Below are positions 1 to 8,376 of a stretch of DNA of 64,000 bases, piece after piece. The notes below the pieces were generated by a model that was not told where the DNA came from, made no database searches, and saw only the letters and a list, made by a program, of their open reading frames with translations. The position numbers and the translations under genes are program-made. This DNA comes from Marinobacter sp. LV10R510-11A (GTDB lineage Bacteria; Pseudomonadota; Gammaproteobacteria; Pseudomonadales; Oleiphilaceae). The stretch is from contig NZ_LT907980.1 in the NCBI RefSeq assembly GCF_900215155.1, positions 3,906,001 to 3,970,000 on the forward strand, written 5' to 3'. Position 1 is the first letter of the stretch, and each line of letters begins with the position of its first letter.

Positions 1-1914
1 CACCTCACTGACAGCTTCCATGTTTCCTGCCAGCTCCCGAGTTACCGCAACCTGTTGCTCAGATGCGGCGGCGATCTGGGTTGCCATGTCAGAGATGCTG
101 TTAACGTCTCCGAGGATGGCGGCAAAGGTCTGCTCCAACTCTGAGGACTGTTCGCTGGCTTCATTAGCCAGTTCGTGGCTGGCAACGATCGAGCGGCTGG
201 CATTTTCAGTGATCACCTGAAAGCCATTGATAATGTCTTCAATCTGAGTGGTGGAGTCATGCGTCTGGCGAGCCAGAGTGCGAACTTCGTCAGCAACGAC
301 GGCAAACCCCCTGCCATGTTCACCGGCACGGGCGGCTTCAATGGCTGCGTTCAAGGCCAGTAGATTGGTCTGGTCTGCAACCTTGCGAATTACATCCATG
401 ACTTCCACGATACTACCGCTGCGCTTCTCCAGCTCTTCAATAACGTCGTTTACATCTTTCACAGAGCTGGCCAGAGAGTGTATGCGGCGCACGCTGCCTT
501 GCAGAACTTCCTCACCCGCACGGCTTCTCACCATGACGGTATTGGCGGCATCCGCCACTTGCTGGGTATTCCGCGAAATCTGTTCTGACGTGGCTGACAT
601 TTCCTCGGTAGCAGCAGCGACCTGTTCTATTTGTTCCTGTTGGCTCTTGGTTTGAGTGGCATTCTGGCAGGCGGTTGAACTGGTCTCCTCGGTGGCTGTT
701 GCAAGCTGAACACTGGCCCTGTCGATGTGCTGAAGGGCGCTGCCAAACCGGCCGAACAGTTCGTTGATTGCACGTCCGATGGTGCCGACTTCGTCTTTAC
801 TGGATATGTGAATCTGTTGCGTAAGGTCTTTGTTGTCCATGGCGAAACGTACGCCGTCGAGCAGGCTGTTGATCTGTTGGTTGATGGCGCTGACCATGAG
901 CAGCATCAGCGCAAAAACAGCGATGATGGCGGCTGTGGCAATGCCTGAAACCACAAAAAGATCATGGCGAGCCTTCGCGACGCCCTGAGTTGCAGCCGTT
1001 GAAGTGCTTTCGAGCAGTGTTTTGCGTAAGTCGTTCAGGTTGCCCAGCCGCTCAGTAGTGATATCAAACCACTCCACCGCGTCCAGCGCGTACATGCCTG
1101 AGGGGCTACTGAATAAGGTGTTCCGCTTTTCCTGAAGGTCGCGGCTTTCGTTAGTGACCGGAAGATTTTTGAGTACCGCAAGCAGCGTGGAGTCCGAAGT
1201 CAGCATGGCGCCGGCCTCCCGAATGAAAGCTTCCTGGTGGCCTTCGAATGTAGCGATTTTTTGGATGGCGGGTAGGTCGAAATTTCCACCGCTGATTAGG
1301 GCAGCTCCCGCAGCGCGTTCTTTACCGGCCGCTTCAGCTGCTTCCGCCAGAGCATAGTAGGCATTGATATTGCGGGTCAGCTCCGGATCGGTAGACCGTG
1401 AAATGACCAACGGGATCCGGCTGAGTAACCCGGTAATCAGTTGCGTATAACGAATCCCGGCTTCACTGCCATTGATAGAACCTTTGTCGACGCTGCTGCG
1501 AAGTCGGTCGAGAATGGCCAAACCCTGTTCCACGGACTGAATGCTATTGGTAACAGCTGGGCCGAAAGTAGTTTCCTGTGTGAGGTTGGTAATGCGCGCG
1601 TGATATTCCGGGAGCTGGGTGTCGGTTTGACGACGCTGCATGGTTAACGCTTGCTCCGCTTGGCGGGCCGCATCGCGGTCCGAACCGCTCGAAAGTACCA
1701 CGGCAGATCGCCCCCGTTCCTTTTGCAACGTCTTGATCAGCGGATCGCCGATATCAGCCAACTGAACTAGAGAACGCAGCTCGCGCATATCGCCAAGTTC
1801 GCCTGTATTCAATGCAACGCTTTCAGCCGCAAAGTAGACGATAATCAGCAAGGTCGGCACCACAAGCGTGATGAGTTTTCCGCGCATGGAAAGGTTGTTG
1901 ATGATGTTCTTCAT
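1..1914 (-). CDS. Methyl-accepting chemotaxis protein with NIT-type ligand domain (C-terminus cut by window edge)
   Basis: Membrane chemoreceptor that would signal through CheW/CheA. The frame is open from an ATG at 1914 to base 1, giving 638 codons; only the last few tens of residues should be missing. Seen in order: N-terminal membrane segment (about residues 10-30), a long helical periplasmic domain containing [12 protein letters not shown], second membrane segment (about 320-345), HAMP-like linker, and a cytoplasmic coiled coil with the hairpin tip [20 protein letters not shown] (about 520-540). The periplasmic part resembles the NIT (nitrate/nitrite-sensing) family, whose members keep an ERGxS motif near the start. 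The location beside nitrate-respiration genes fits a taxis receptor for nitrate or nitrite, but the ligand is inferred. It is divergent from ubiU. The MCP call is certain; the NIT call is likely. Confidence 0.9.
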   Translation of the reverse strand, partial: MKNIINNLSMRGKLITLVVPTLLIIVYFAAESVALNTGELGDMRELRSLVQLADIGDPLIKTLQKERGRSAVVLSSGSDRDAARQAEQALTMQRRQTDTQLPEYHARITNLTQETTFGPAVTNSIQSVEQGLAILDRLRSSVDKGSINGSEAGIRYTQLITGLLSRIPLVISRSTDPELTRNINAYYALAEAAEAAGKERAAGAALISGGNFDLPAIQKIATFEGHQEAFIREAGAMLTSDSTLLAVLKNLPVTNESRDLQEKRNTLFSSPSGMYALDAVEWFDITTERLGNLNDLRKTLLESTSTAATQGVAKARHDLFVVSGIATAAIIAVFALMLLMVSAINQQINSLLDGVRFAMDNKDLTQQIHISSKDEVGTIGRAINELFGRFGSALQHIDRASVQLATATEETSSTACQNATQTKSQQEQIEQVAAATEEMSATSEQISRNTQQVADAANTVMVRSRAGEEVLQGSVRRIHSLASSVKDVNDVIEELEKRSGSIVEVMDVIRKVADQTNLLALNAAIEAARAGEHGRGFAVVADEVRTLARQTHDSTTQIEDIINGFQVITENASRSIVASHELANEASEQSSELEQTFAAILGDVNSISDMATQIAAASEQQVAVTRELAGNMEAVSEV

Positions 1915-2137
1915 CGGGAGCCCTTGTATTCGTGAGTGACGACCATTGTGGGCAAGCTTAGTATCCGTTGCTATTCACAGTACGAGGTACCTGTGGTGGT
2001 ATAGGGTTTCTCGTAACGCATTGTTAGTTATTGTTAATTCCTCATTTTATAACGAAAAGTTGTGGCTATACGTAATGGTGCGTGGAGTACTCATTAATGG
2101 GTAGTCGGAGGAGGCATGCCGGGTATCAAGGGTTCTG

Positions 2138-2151
2138 CTGACAAAGGTCAA
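2138..2151 (+). promoter_or_regulatory. Candidate ANR/DNR (FNR-type) box for ubiUV
   Basis: CTGAC-AAAG-GTCAA matches the TTGAT-N4-RTCAA pattern of FNR/ANR/DNR sites at 8 of 10 positions. Its centre (2144.5) is 41.5 bp upstream of a start point near 2186 that would be set by a -10-like TATGGT at 2174-2179. That is class II activator spacing, and there is no good -35, as expected. FNR control of ubiUVT is known in E. coli; here it is inferred. Confidence 0.5.
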
Positions 2152-2207
2152 TGTCCGGGGCAAGTGCCCGGCGTATGGTCTGTGGAACTTTTACGTGGAG
2201 AAAGCCC

Positions 2208-3203
2208 ATGGAACTTGTTTGCCCGGCCGGTAGCTTACCGGCACTGAAAACGGCAGTGGATAACGGTGCCGATGCCGTGTACTTGGGGTTTAAGGACAGC
2301 ACGAATGCCCGCCAGTTCGCAGGGCTCAACTTTAATGAAAGGCGAGCAGGCGAGGGCGTCGACTACGCCCATAGCAAAGGTGCCAGGGTATTCTGTGCCA
2401 TTAATACCTACCCGCAACCAGACGGTTGGGAAACTTGGAAATCGGCCGTAGACAGAGCCGCCGCCCTAGGGGTGGATGCGATTATCTTGGCCGACATGGG
2501 GCTGCTGGAATACGCCGCAAACAAGCACCCGCAGGTTAACCGGCATCTTTCAGTTCAGGGTTCGGCCACCAGCTACGAAGCTCTGCGCTTCTACAAAGAC
2601 AACTTTGATATCCGCCGTGCGGTGTTGCCACGGGTGTTGTCCATAGATCAGGTGCGCGGTGTTGCAAAGCACAGCCCGGTAGAGCTGGAGGTGTTTGCGT
2701 TTGGAAGCCTGTGCATCATGGCAGAAGGGCGCTGTTATCTCTCCTCCTACCTGACAGACGAATCTCCGAATACCCGTGGCGCCTGCTCGCCAGCCAAGGC
2801 TGTACGCTGGCAGGAAACCCCGAATGGCCTGGAATCCCGCCTTAATAATGTGCTTATCGATCGATACGGCAAAGGCGAATCTGCCGGCTATCCCACGTTG
2901 TGCAAAGGTCGCTTTGAAGTGGAAGGCAGTGTTTACCACGCCATCGAAGAGCCCGTCAGCCTGAATACTCTGGATCTGTTGCCAGAACTGAAGGAGCTGG
3001 GCATTAGCGCTGTGAAGATTGAAGGCCGTCAGCGTAGCCCGGCTTACATTGCCGATGTTGCCCGCACCTGGCGCCAAGCGCTGGATAGGTTGGATGCGGG
3101 TGCCGAGGGGTTTCGTGTGGACCCGGTTTGGAATAGCACGTTGGCGGGCCTGTCTGAAGGTGGTCTAACCACCCTCGGCGCCTATCACCGCAAATGGAAA
3201 TGA
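2208..3203 (+). CDS. ubiU: UbiU, O2-independent ubiquinone hydroxylation protein (U32 family)
   Basis: U32-family protein of 331 residues, the length of E. coli UbiU. With UbiV it forms a [4Fe-4S] heterodimer that hydroxylates ubiquinone precursors without oxygen, using prephenate as oxygen donor; UbiT is the accessory lipid-binding partner. The start chosen is the ATG at 2208, preceded by GGAG at 2197-2200 and giving the family N-terminus MELVCPAGSLPALKTA; an upstream in-frame start at 2151 would add 19 unlikely residues. The cluster cysteines are visible in CIMAEGRC, in RGACSP and in TLCKGRF. ubiV follows after 13 bp, so the two form an operon. A quinone route that works without O2 suits the nitrate and N2O respiration genes nearby. 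Confidence 0.93.
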   Translation: MELVCPAGSLPALKTAVDNGADAVYLGFKDSTNARQFAGLNFNERRAGEGVDYAHSKGARVFCAINTYPQPDGWETWKSAVDRAAALGVDAIILADMGLLEYAANKHPQVNRHLSVQGSATSYEALRFYKDNFDIRRAVLPRVLSIDQVRGVAKHSPVELEVFAFGSLCIMAEGRCYLSSYLTDESPNTRGACSPAKAVRWQETPNGLESRLNNVLIDRYGKGESAGYPTLCKGRFEVEGSVYHAIEEPVSLNTLDLLPELKELGISAVKIEGRQRSPAYIADVARTWRQALDRLDAGAEGFRVDPVWNSTLAGLSEGGLTTLGAYHRKWK

Positions 3204-3216
3204 GGCTGAAAAATCC

Positions 3217-4110
3217 ATGATGAAGCTCTCTCTAGGCCCGATTCTCTGGTTCTGGTCCAAACAAACCGTTTTTGATTTTTACGCCAACGCCGCCGAGTGG
3301 CCGGTTGATACGGTATATTTGGGAGAAACCGTGTGTTCCCGCCGACGCGAGCTGAGGCTGGCGGATTGGTTGGAGATTGCCGCTGTGCTCAAGGATTGCG
3401 GCAAGCAGGTGGTGCTCTCAACACAAACGCTGATTGAATCCGAAGCGGATTTGCGGGCCCTGCGCAAAATCTGCAGCCAGCAGGAGTATCTAGTAGAGGC
3501 TAATGATCAGAGCGCTCTACAGCTGGCCACTCAGAACAATCTGCCGTTTGTGACTGGCCCTTCCATGAACATCTACAACAGCGCAACCCTGAAACTGTTA
3601 GCAAAGCAGGGGTTGAAGGGCTGGAACTTACCGGTAGAGCTGGGCCGTGAAACCCTGCGCCAATTGATTGGTGAGTTGGAAGCGGAAGGGCTGGATTTAG
3701 CTGCAGAGGTTTTTGCCTGGGGCTTTTTGCCGTTGGCATGGTCGTCCCGCTGCTTTACCGCCCGGCATTACAACCTGCCCAAAGACAACTGCGAGTTCCG
3801 CTGTTTGCAGCACCCAGATGGTATGGAGCTGCGCTCCCGCGAATCCCAAGAGCTGTTTCGCCTTAACGGCACTTCTACTTTGTCTGGTGCTCGTTACGAC
3901 TTGATGCGGGAAATGCCGGATATGGCGCAAATGGGAGTGTCCACTGTACGCCTAAGCCCAGAGCATCAGGGCATGGATGAAGTGGTCCGCCGCTTTGATC
4001 AGGCGCGCCGTGGCGAAGCCCCAGCAACCGACCCGCTGCAGCTTGTTGAGGCGCCGCCTTGCAATGGTTACTGGTATGGAAGGCCGGGGATGGATTTGGT
4101 GCCTTCCTGA
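3217..4110 (+). CDS. ubiV: UbiV, O2-independent ubiquinone hydroxylation protein (U32 family)
   Basis: Second U32-family subunit, 297 residues (E. coli UbiV is about 292). It pairs with UbiU for anaerobic ubiquinone synthesis. Four cysteines sit where the UbiV [4Fe-4S] ligands are expected: one in ETVCSRRRE near residue 41 and a group in SRCFTARHYNLPKDNCEFRC. The start is the ATG at 3217, with GAGG at 3202-3205 just upstream; an ATG at 3220 is an alternative. It lacks the longer C-terminal domains found in U32 proteins involved in RNA modification, which supports UbiV over RlhA or TrhP. Cotranscribed with ubiU. The third partner, ubiT, is about 4.3 kb away on the other strand. Confidence 0.92.
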   Translation: MMKLSLGPILWFWSKQTVFDFYANAAEWPVDTVYLGETVCSRRRELRLADWLEIAAVLKDCGKQVVLSTQTLIESEADLRALRKICSQQEYLVEANDQSALQLATQNNLPFVTGPSMNIYNSATLKLLAKQGLKGWNLPVELGRETLRQLIGELEAEGLDLAAEVFAWGFLPLAWSSRCFTARHYNLPKDNCEFRCLQHPDGMELRSRESQELFRLNGTSTLSGARYDLMREMPDMAQMGVSTVRLSPEHQGMDEVVRRFDQARRGEAPATDPLQLVEAPPCNGYWYGRPGMDLVPS

Positions 4111-4161
4111 CGAAAAGGCATAAGTAGTAAAATATATGTTTTTTTGTTGAAACTCCTTTGA

Positions 4162-4208
4162 ATCGCGTATATAGTGTTTTTGTCTTGGTTTGCCACTATA
4201 TGTTGTGT
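4162..4208 (+). promoter_or_regulatory. Tandem NrdR boxes upstream of nrdD
   Basis: Two matches to the 16-bp NrdR operator (ACACTATATATAGTGT) lie exactly 31 bp apart, the usual three-helical-turn spacing. Box 2, CCACTATATGTTGTGT at 4193-4208, matches 13 of 16. Box 1, ATCGCGTATATAGTGT at 4162-4177, matches 11 of 16 with a perfect right half. NrdR is the ATP/dATP-responsive repressor of bacterial ribonucleotide reductase genes. Box 1 overlaps a possible -10 (GTATAT, 4167-4172), and box 2 lies inside the region transcribed into the riboswitch. Confidence 0.65.
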
Positions 4209-4362
4209 TTAGTGGCCGGGAATCCGGTAAGAGTCCGGAACTGACGCGCAGCGGTATTGGGGAACAAGCGTGGTAATGATGACACTGGCGCAAGCCGGGA
4301 AGTCGCCACGTAAGGCAGAGCCGAAAGGTTCGTGCCCCTGAGTCCGAAGACCTGCCAAGGCA
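4181..4362 (+). promoter_or_regulatory. Cobalamin (AdoCbl-type) riboswitch upstream of nrdD
   Basis: The leader carries the family signatures in order: GGGAATCCGGTAAGAGTCCGG (split about 4218-4238), a central GGAAGTCGCCACG region near 4297-4309, and the B12-box end GAGTCCGAAGACCTGCC at 4340-4356. P1 closes between TGTCTTGG (4181-4188) and CCAAGGCA (4355-4362), 8 pairs with one G-U. Cobalamin riboswitches upstream of class I or III ribonucleotide reductases are known in organisms that also have the B12-dependent class II enzyme, so that B12 turns off the alternative enzyme. No class II gene lies in this window. Confidence 0.9.
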
Positions 4363-4373
4363 AAAATACTGCA

Positions 4374-4482
4374 CCTTCGCGACTTAGGGTGAGCAGCTGG
4401 CTGATGCATGGGGCGATTTCCCGTGGATGGCCTCCTGTGTCCGCGAAGGGAAAATACCTGACGCGATTCCAGGAGGAACACC
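4374..4482 (+). promoter_or_regulatory. Riboswitch expression platform with Shine-Dalgarno sequestration
   Basis: Two mutually exclusive pairings can be drawn after the aptamer. CCTCCTG (4431-4437) is the exact complement of CAGGAGG (4470-4476), which contains the nrdD ribosome site. CCTTCGCG (4374-4381) is the exact complement of CGCGAAGG (4442-4449) and would enclose the anti-SD strand. Switching between them gives translational control. No T-run follows either hairpin, so a transcription terminator is less likely. The pairings are seen; the mechanism is inferred. Together with the riboswitch this accounts for the whole 4111-4482 gap. Confidence 0.55.
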
Positions 4483-6080
4483 ATGTCAGCCACTCCCGCA
4501 GCCTTCGAGCCAGTGAAACCATTTTTACTGGATATCTCTGCAACCGTCAGCGAGTACCTTCAACGTAGCGATTGGCGAGTAAATGCCAATGCCAATCAGG
4601 GTTACTCTCTGGGCGGCTTGATTCTGAATACCGCTGGCAAAGTTATCGCGAACTACTGGCTGAACGATGTTTACACCCAAGACATCGGCCAGGCGCACCG
4701 CGACGCAGACCTCCACATACACGATCTGGACATGCTCAGTGGCTACTGTGCCGGCTGGTCTTTGCGCACGTTGTTGCATGAAGGCCTGAACGGTGTGCCC
4801 GGAAAGGTAGAATCGGCGCCACCCAAGCATTTGTCGAGCGCCATCGGCCAGATGGTGAACTTTCTGGGCACCTTGCAAAACGAATGGGCGGGAGCTCAAG
4901 CCTTCAGCTCTTTCGATACCTATCTAGCGCCTTTCATCCGCAGGGATAACCTGAGTTACGAATCGGTACTTCAGTGTATTCAGGAGTTCGTCTACAACCT
5001 CAATGTGCCCTCGCGATGGGGCACCCAAACACCCTTTACTAACATTACGTTTGACTGGGTGTGCCCGGAAGATCTGCGGGAACAGATACCTGTCATCGCC
5101 GGAGAAGAAATGCCCGGCGCCTGTTTGAAATGACGGCCCGGTATGGCTTGCCGTACTTTCAAAATTTCCTGAACTCGGATCTTGAACCCAGCATGGTCCG
5201 CTCTATGTGTTGTCGGTTGCAGCTGGATTTGCGCGAGCTGCTCAAGCGTGGCAACGGCCTGTTTGGTTCAGCAGAACAAACCGGCTCTCTTGGCGTGGTA
5301 ACGGTTAATTGTGCTCGCCTGGGCTATCTCTACAAAGGGCGTAAGCAGGCGCTGTATGCGCGCCTGGATAAACTAATGGGGTTAGCCCGGGATAGCCTGG
5401 AAACGAAACGCCAAGTCATTGGCCAGCATATGGCGGAAGGCCTGCTGCCATATAGCCAGCGCTATCTGGGCACCCTGCGAAACCACTTTTCTACCATTGG
5501 CGTGAACGGTCTGAATGAAATGATCCGGAATTACTCGGACGATCAGCAGACCATTGCCACCGAATGGGGCAGGGCGTTTGCGCTGGAATTGCTGGATCAC
5601 GTTCGGGAGCGAATGAAGGAATACCAAGAGGCGACCGGCAATCTCTACAACCTGGAAGCAACCCCAGCAGAAGGCACCACCTACCGCTTTGCTAAGGAAG
5701 ATCAGAAGCGCTACCCGGATATTCTGCAGGCGGGCACGCACGATGCGCCCTATTACACTAATTCTAGTCAGCTACCCGTTGGCTTTACCGACGACCCCTT
5801 TGAAGCCCTAGATTTGCAGGACGAACTGCAAACCCGCTACACCGGCGGCACGGTACTGCATCTGTATATGCGAGAACGCATCAGCGATGCCACTACCTGT
5901 GCCCGGTTTGTTCGGCGGGTACTGGAGAACTACCGGCTGCCCTATATCACCGTAACGCCGACCTTCTCCATCTGCCCGGTGCATGGCTATCTCAACGGCG
6001 AGCATGAGTTCTGTCCGAAGTGTGATGAGTTACTAATGGCTGGCCAACCACTGCAAACAGCGGCTGCGGCTATTGCCTGA
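4483..6080 (+). pseudogene. nrdD: nrdD, class III anaerobic ribonucleotide reductase, broken by internal deletion and frameshift
   Basis: Large subunit of the anaerobic ribonucleoside-triphosphate reductase, which makes dNTPs without O2. The ATG at 4483 has a strong AGGAGG at 4471-4476. The first frame runs to a stop at 5133 after GEEMPGACLK. The second frame picks up at about 5118 with RRLFEMTARYGLPYFQNFL and ends at 6080. In the Pseudomonas-type enzymes as I recall them, about 50 residues separate the GEEMP and ERLFEM segments; here they are adjacent and out of frame, so about 150-170 bp are missing near 5113-5118. The active-site segment RSMCCRLQLDLRELLKRGNG and the C-terminal CPVH...CPKCD zinc-type motif remain. 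The glycyl-radical motif is absent from this frame and lies in the next ORF. As read, the gene cannot make a normal enzyme; an assembly error is possible. Confidence 0.85.
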
Positions 6081-6173
6081 ATTTCGGAGCATGGCTCCGA
6101 TATAGCCGGCAGGTGGCTGCTGACCAAGCCACCGGCCGGATTTTCCCGAGAAGAGAACGTTAAGGAGAACACC

Positions 6174-6320
6174 ATGGAAAACCAGAAGCTTCCCAATGAG
6201 CATCAACGCCAGCGCTGTGAGGTATGGACACGAGTGATGGGCTATCACCGACCCGTCTCTGCCTTCAACAAAGGTAAGCAGTCCGAACACCGCGAACGCA
6301 CCCACTTTAGGGAGCGTTGA
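6174..6320 (+). CDS. Separate glycyl-radical segment of class III ribonucleotide reductase (48 aa)
   Basis: A 48-residue ORF between nrdD and nrdG. It contains CEVWTRVMGYHRPVS, which matches the C-terminal glycyl-radical loop of NrdD (R-V-x-G-Y), with the candidate radical glycine at residue 23, followed by a conserved-looking FNKGKQSEHRER tail. It has its own ribosome site (AAGGAG, 6161-6166) and ATG at 6174. It starts 93 bp after the nrdD stop and ends one base before the nrdG ATG at 6322, so it is probably translated with nrdG. This means the radical domain is a free polypeptide, comparable in idea to the GrcA spare part for pyruvate formate-lyase. It may be a known split in relatives, or a product of nrdD decay. 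Confidence 0.75.
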   Translation: MENQKLPNEHQRQRCEVWTRVMGYHRPVSAFNKGKQSEHRERTHFRER

Positions 6321-6321
6321 T

Positions 6322-7026
6322 ATGCTTGCGGATAACCTGGTGATAGGTGGCATGGTAGCCTTTTCCACCGTTGATTATCCGCAACACTTGGCGACAACCC
6401 TGTTTCTGCAGGGTTGTCCTTGGCGTTGCCATTATTGCCATAACCCTCACCTGATACCCCAGCATTCAGATCACGACAACGTCACTTGGCAAAAGGTGTG
6501 TCAGCATCTTGAAGGGCGCCGAAACCTGTTGGATGCAGTGGTGTTCAGTGGCGGCGAACCCACCACTCAGAAAGCTCTTTTGCCTGCCCTTCAACAAACC
6601 CGAGAGATGGGCTTCAAAAATGCGTTGCATACCGGTGCACCTAAGCTGAGTTTGTTGAAACCCTTGCTACCCTGGCTTGATTGGGTGGGGTTGGACATTA
6701 AAGCTATGCCGACAGGCTATGAGGCCGTAACCACCACCCGCCGCTCCGGGCTCGAAAGCTGGGCCGCTATTGCGGAGCTGCAGCAGGCAGGAGTAGATTT
6801 CGAATGCAGGATGACCTGGCACCGGGCGCTGCATTCGTGGGAGCAAGTGGTGTCCATTGGCGAATTGCTGTCCTTGAGAGGGGTCTCGAAATTTGCGGTT
6901 CAGGTCGCTCGGGGGGAACAGATGCTCAACCAAGCTATTGGTGATGGTCGGGTTTGCGCGGAGGATAAGCGATTGGTGTGCGAGGCGTTGGAATCGAGTT
7001 TTGACGTTTTTGAGATGCGATCATGA
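6322..7026 (+). CDS. nrdG: Anaerobic ribonucleoside-triphosphate reductase activating protein NrdG
   Basis: Radical-SAM activase of 234 residues that generates the glycyl radical on NrdD. The cluster motif CPWRCHYCHN (CxxxCxxC) is at about residues 30-39, and the SAM-binding FSGGEPT at about 74-80. The length fits the NrdG family of Pseudomonas-type nrdDG operons, which is longer than the E. coli enzyme (154 aa). The ATG at 6322 follows the stop of the glycyl-radical ORF by one base. It is last in the nrd operon and converges on the MOSC gene, whose stop lies 12 bp beyond. An intact activase downstream of a broken nrdD suggests either a recent lesion or an assembly error in nrdD. Confidence 0.9.
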   Translation: MLADNLVIGGMVAFSTVDYPQHLATTLFLQGCPWRCHYCHNPHLIPQHSDHDNVTWQKVCQHLEGRRNLLDAVVFSGGEPTTQKALLPALQQTREMGFKNALHTGAPKLSLLKPLLPWLDWVGLDIKAMPTGYEAVTTTRRSGLESWAAIAELQQAGVDFECRMTWHRALHSWEQVVSIGELLSLRGVSKFAVQVARGEQMLNQAIGDGRVCAEDKRLVCEALESSFDVFEMRS

Positions 7027-7038
7027 TCGTGTGGCCTT

Positions 7039-7752
7039 TCAGGCATCTGGGATTGATATTTGGGCCGAACCAAATAACCGTCCCTCCCAGTTTTCGACAT
7101 GCTGTGTTTCAAGGCGTTGTTTCGCGAGCTGGCGAAGGTTGGGGGAGAGCTCTTTCATCTCCGCCATGCTTGTAAGGGCTTGCTGATCCATGGTGTTTTC
7201 ATAAAGCACAGACAACACTCGGCTTAGGGGCCAGTCTTCATGGGGTCGCTCCTTGAGTATCAGCGTGTCTTCCTTGCGAACCATGCCTGGCTGCAGAACC
7301 CTGTAGTACCACCCTGTTCTAAGGCTATTTTGTAGGCGACGGGCCATGTCCGGTATACCGAAGCGCAGATTCAGCCGCCAGCAGGGTTGGCGCGGCTGGG
7401 ATACCTGAATGATGGCCTCCCCAAGCGCAAAAACATCTCCGGCGCAAACATCGGATTCGGTAAACCCGTCAGTCACCAGGTTTTCACCAAACGCACCAGG
7501 CTGACAATGCTCTGATGCTGGCGTGGGAAGCTCGCGTCGTAACCGGGCGTAGTGGTCTGAGGCAAAATGATGCAACGCTTTTTCCGAGCCGCCATGGTGG
7601 CGTTTGTCGCCTTGCTGGTCATCACTTAGGCCATTTGCGCTGAGATAGGCGGAATCAATCTCCCGCTTGTGAATACCCGTTAGCGTTTCGGTACCCGCGA
7701 GCTTTTCCAAGCTGCCAATTCTGAGCTGCTTGATCACAATGCCATTTGCCAT
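7039..7752 (-). CDS. yiiM: MOSC-domain protein, YiiM family
   Basis: Cytosolic protein of 237 residues. The MOSC domain (about residues 40-165) includes QQGDKRHHGGSEKALH, PGAFGENL and the cysteine-bearing VSQPRQPCWRLN, followed by the C-terminal 3-alpha domain typical of YiiM. In E. coli YiiM acts with molybdenum cofactor to detoxify N-hydroxylated bases such as 6-hydroxylaminopurine; the conserved cysteine in QPRQPCWRL is the presumed Moco ligand. The ATG at 7752 has GGAG eight bases upstream. It lies 45 bp after the frameshifted membrane gene on the same strand. It uses molybdenum cofactor, as does NarG, but no shared regulation can be seen. Confidence 0.85.
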   Translation of the reverse strand: MANGIVIKQLRIGSLEKLAGTETLTGIHKREIDSAYLSANGLSDDQQGDKRHHGGSEKALHHFASDHYARLRRELPTPASEHCQPGAFGENLVTDGFTESDVCAGDVFALGEAIIQVSQPRQPCWRLNLRFGIPDMARRLQNSLRTGWYYRVLQPGMVRKEDTLILKERPHEDWPLSRVLSVLYENTMDQQALTSMAEMKELSPNLRQLAKQRLETQHVENWEGRLFGSAQISIPDA

Positions 7753-7797
7753 GCAGAATCTCCTAAGCCTTTTATGCCTCCTAAAAAGAGGGAACTG

Positions 7798-8242
7798 TCA
7801 CCAGATTGACATCATGGCACCGGTCCCAAGAACCAGCGACCCGCCCACCTCAGCTAGAATCAGAGCAATCATAAAGCCGTGAATCATCCAAGACGGCAAT
7901 GTCATGGCCCCCTAAACGGTGCGGTTTGCGTAACTGGTTGCTGGTGTCGCGCAGTACGCCATGGATGATATACGTGCCAATAGCCAAAGCGAAAAACCCC
8001 AAAGCGCATAGTGCGCCCAGAGTATTCAGCCATTCCGGATACACGCTGTGGCTGGCAAACCAGCCTAGTAGCACGGCGGCAAAGCTGTACATGAGGGAGC
8101 TGCGGTGGGCAATGTCCACGTACCTAGGCGCTGCTGCTTTCGGGCTGTTGGCCATGCACCAGTATTTCCAGATTCCGGTTAACAGCCCGGTCATAAAGAA
8201 AATAAAGGCAGCGGTTAGGCAGAGTTTTTCGGCCAGTGTCAT
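7798..8242 (-). pseudogene. Four-TM membrane protein of unknown function, frameshifted at a C5 tract
   Basis: The upstream frame encodes three hydrophobic segments and GTYIIHGVLRDTSNQL, then ends in a polar tail (HDIAVLDDSRLYDC) at 7850. In the next frame the same DNA encodes WMIHGFMIALILAEVGGSLV and a short tail ending in a TGA at 7798-7800, a convincing fourth membrane helix. Removing one base from the C5 run at 7908-7912 joins the two at ...HRLGAMTLPSW. A start at 8242 (MTLAEKLC) or 8260 is possible. Histidines at membrane ends (AHRSSLMY, IHGVLRD, IHGF) could bind metal or heme; I do not recognise the family. Homopolymer sequencing error is as likely as a true lesion. Confidence 0.6.
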
Positions 8243-8376
8243 TATGTTAGATCCATCCATTCTGCGCGCTCATTACAATAGTCCGTATTGGCTTCTGTTT
8301 AGAGGTTTGAGGTGTTCATTTTCAAACCATCTCACAAGGCAGTAGGGCTTTGATATGACTCCAGAAGCATAAGGCT

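Noticed and set aside
8304..8328. GGTTTGA/TCAAACC inverted repeat between ubiT and the membrane gene as terminator
   Set aside because: The 7-bp stem is AT-rich with an 11-base loop and no T-run; it is too weak to call.
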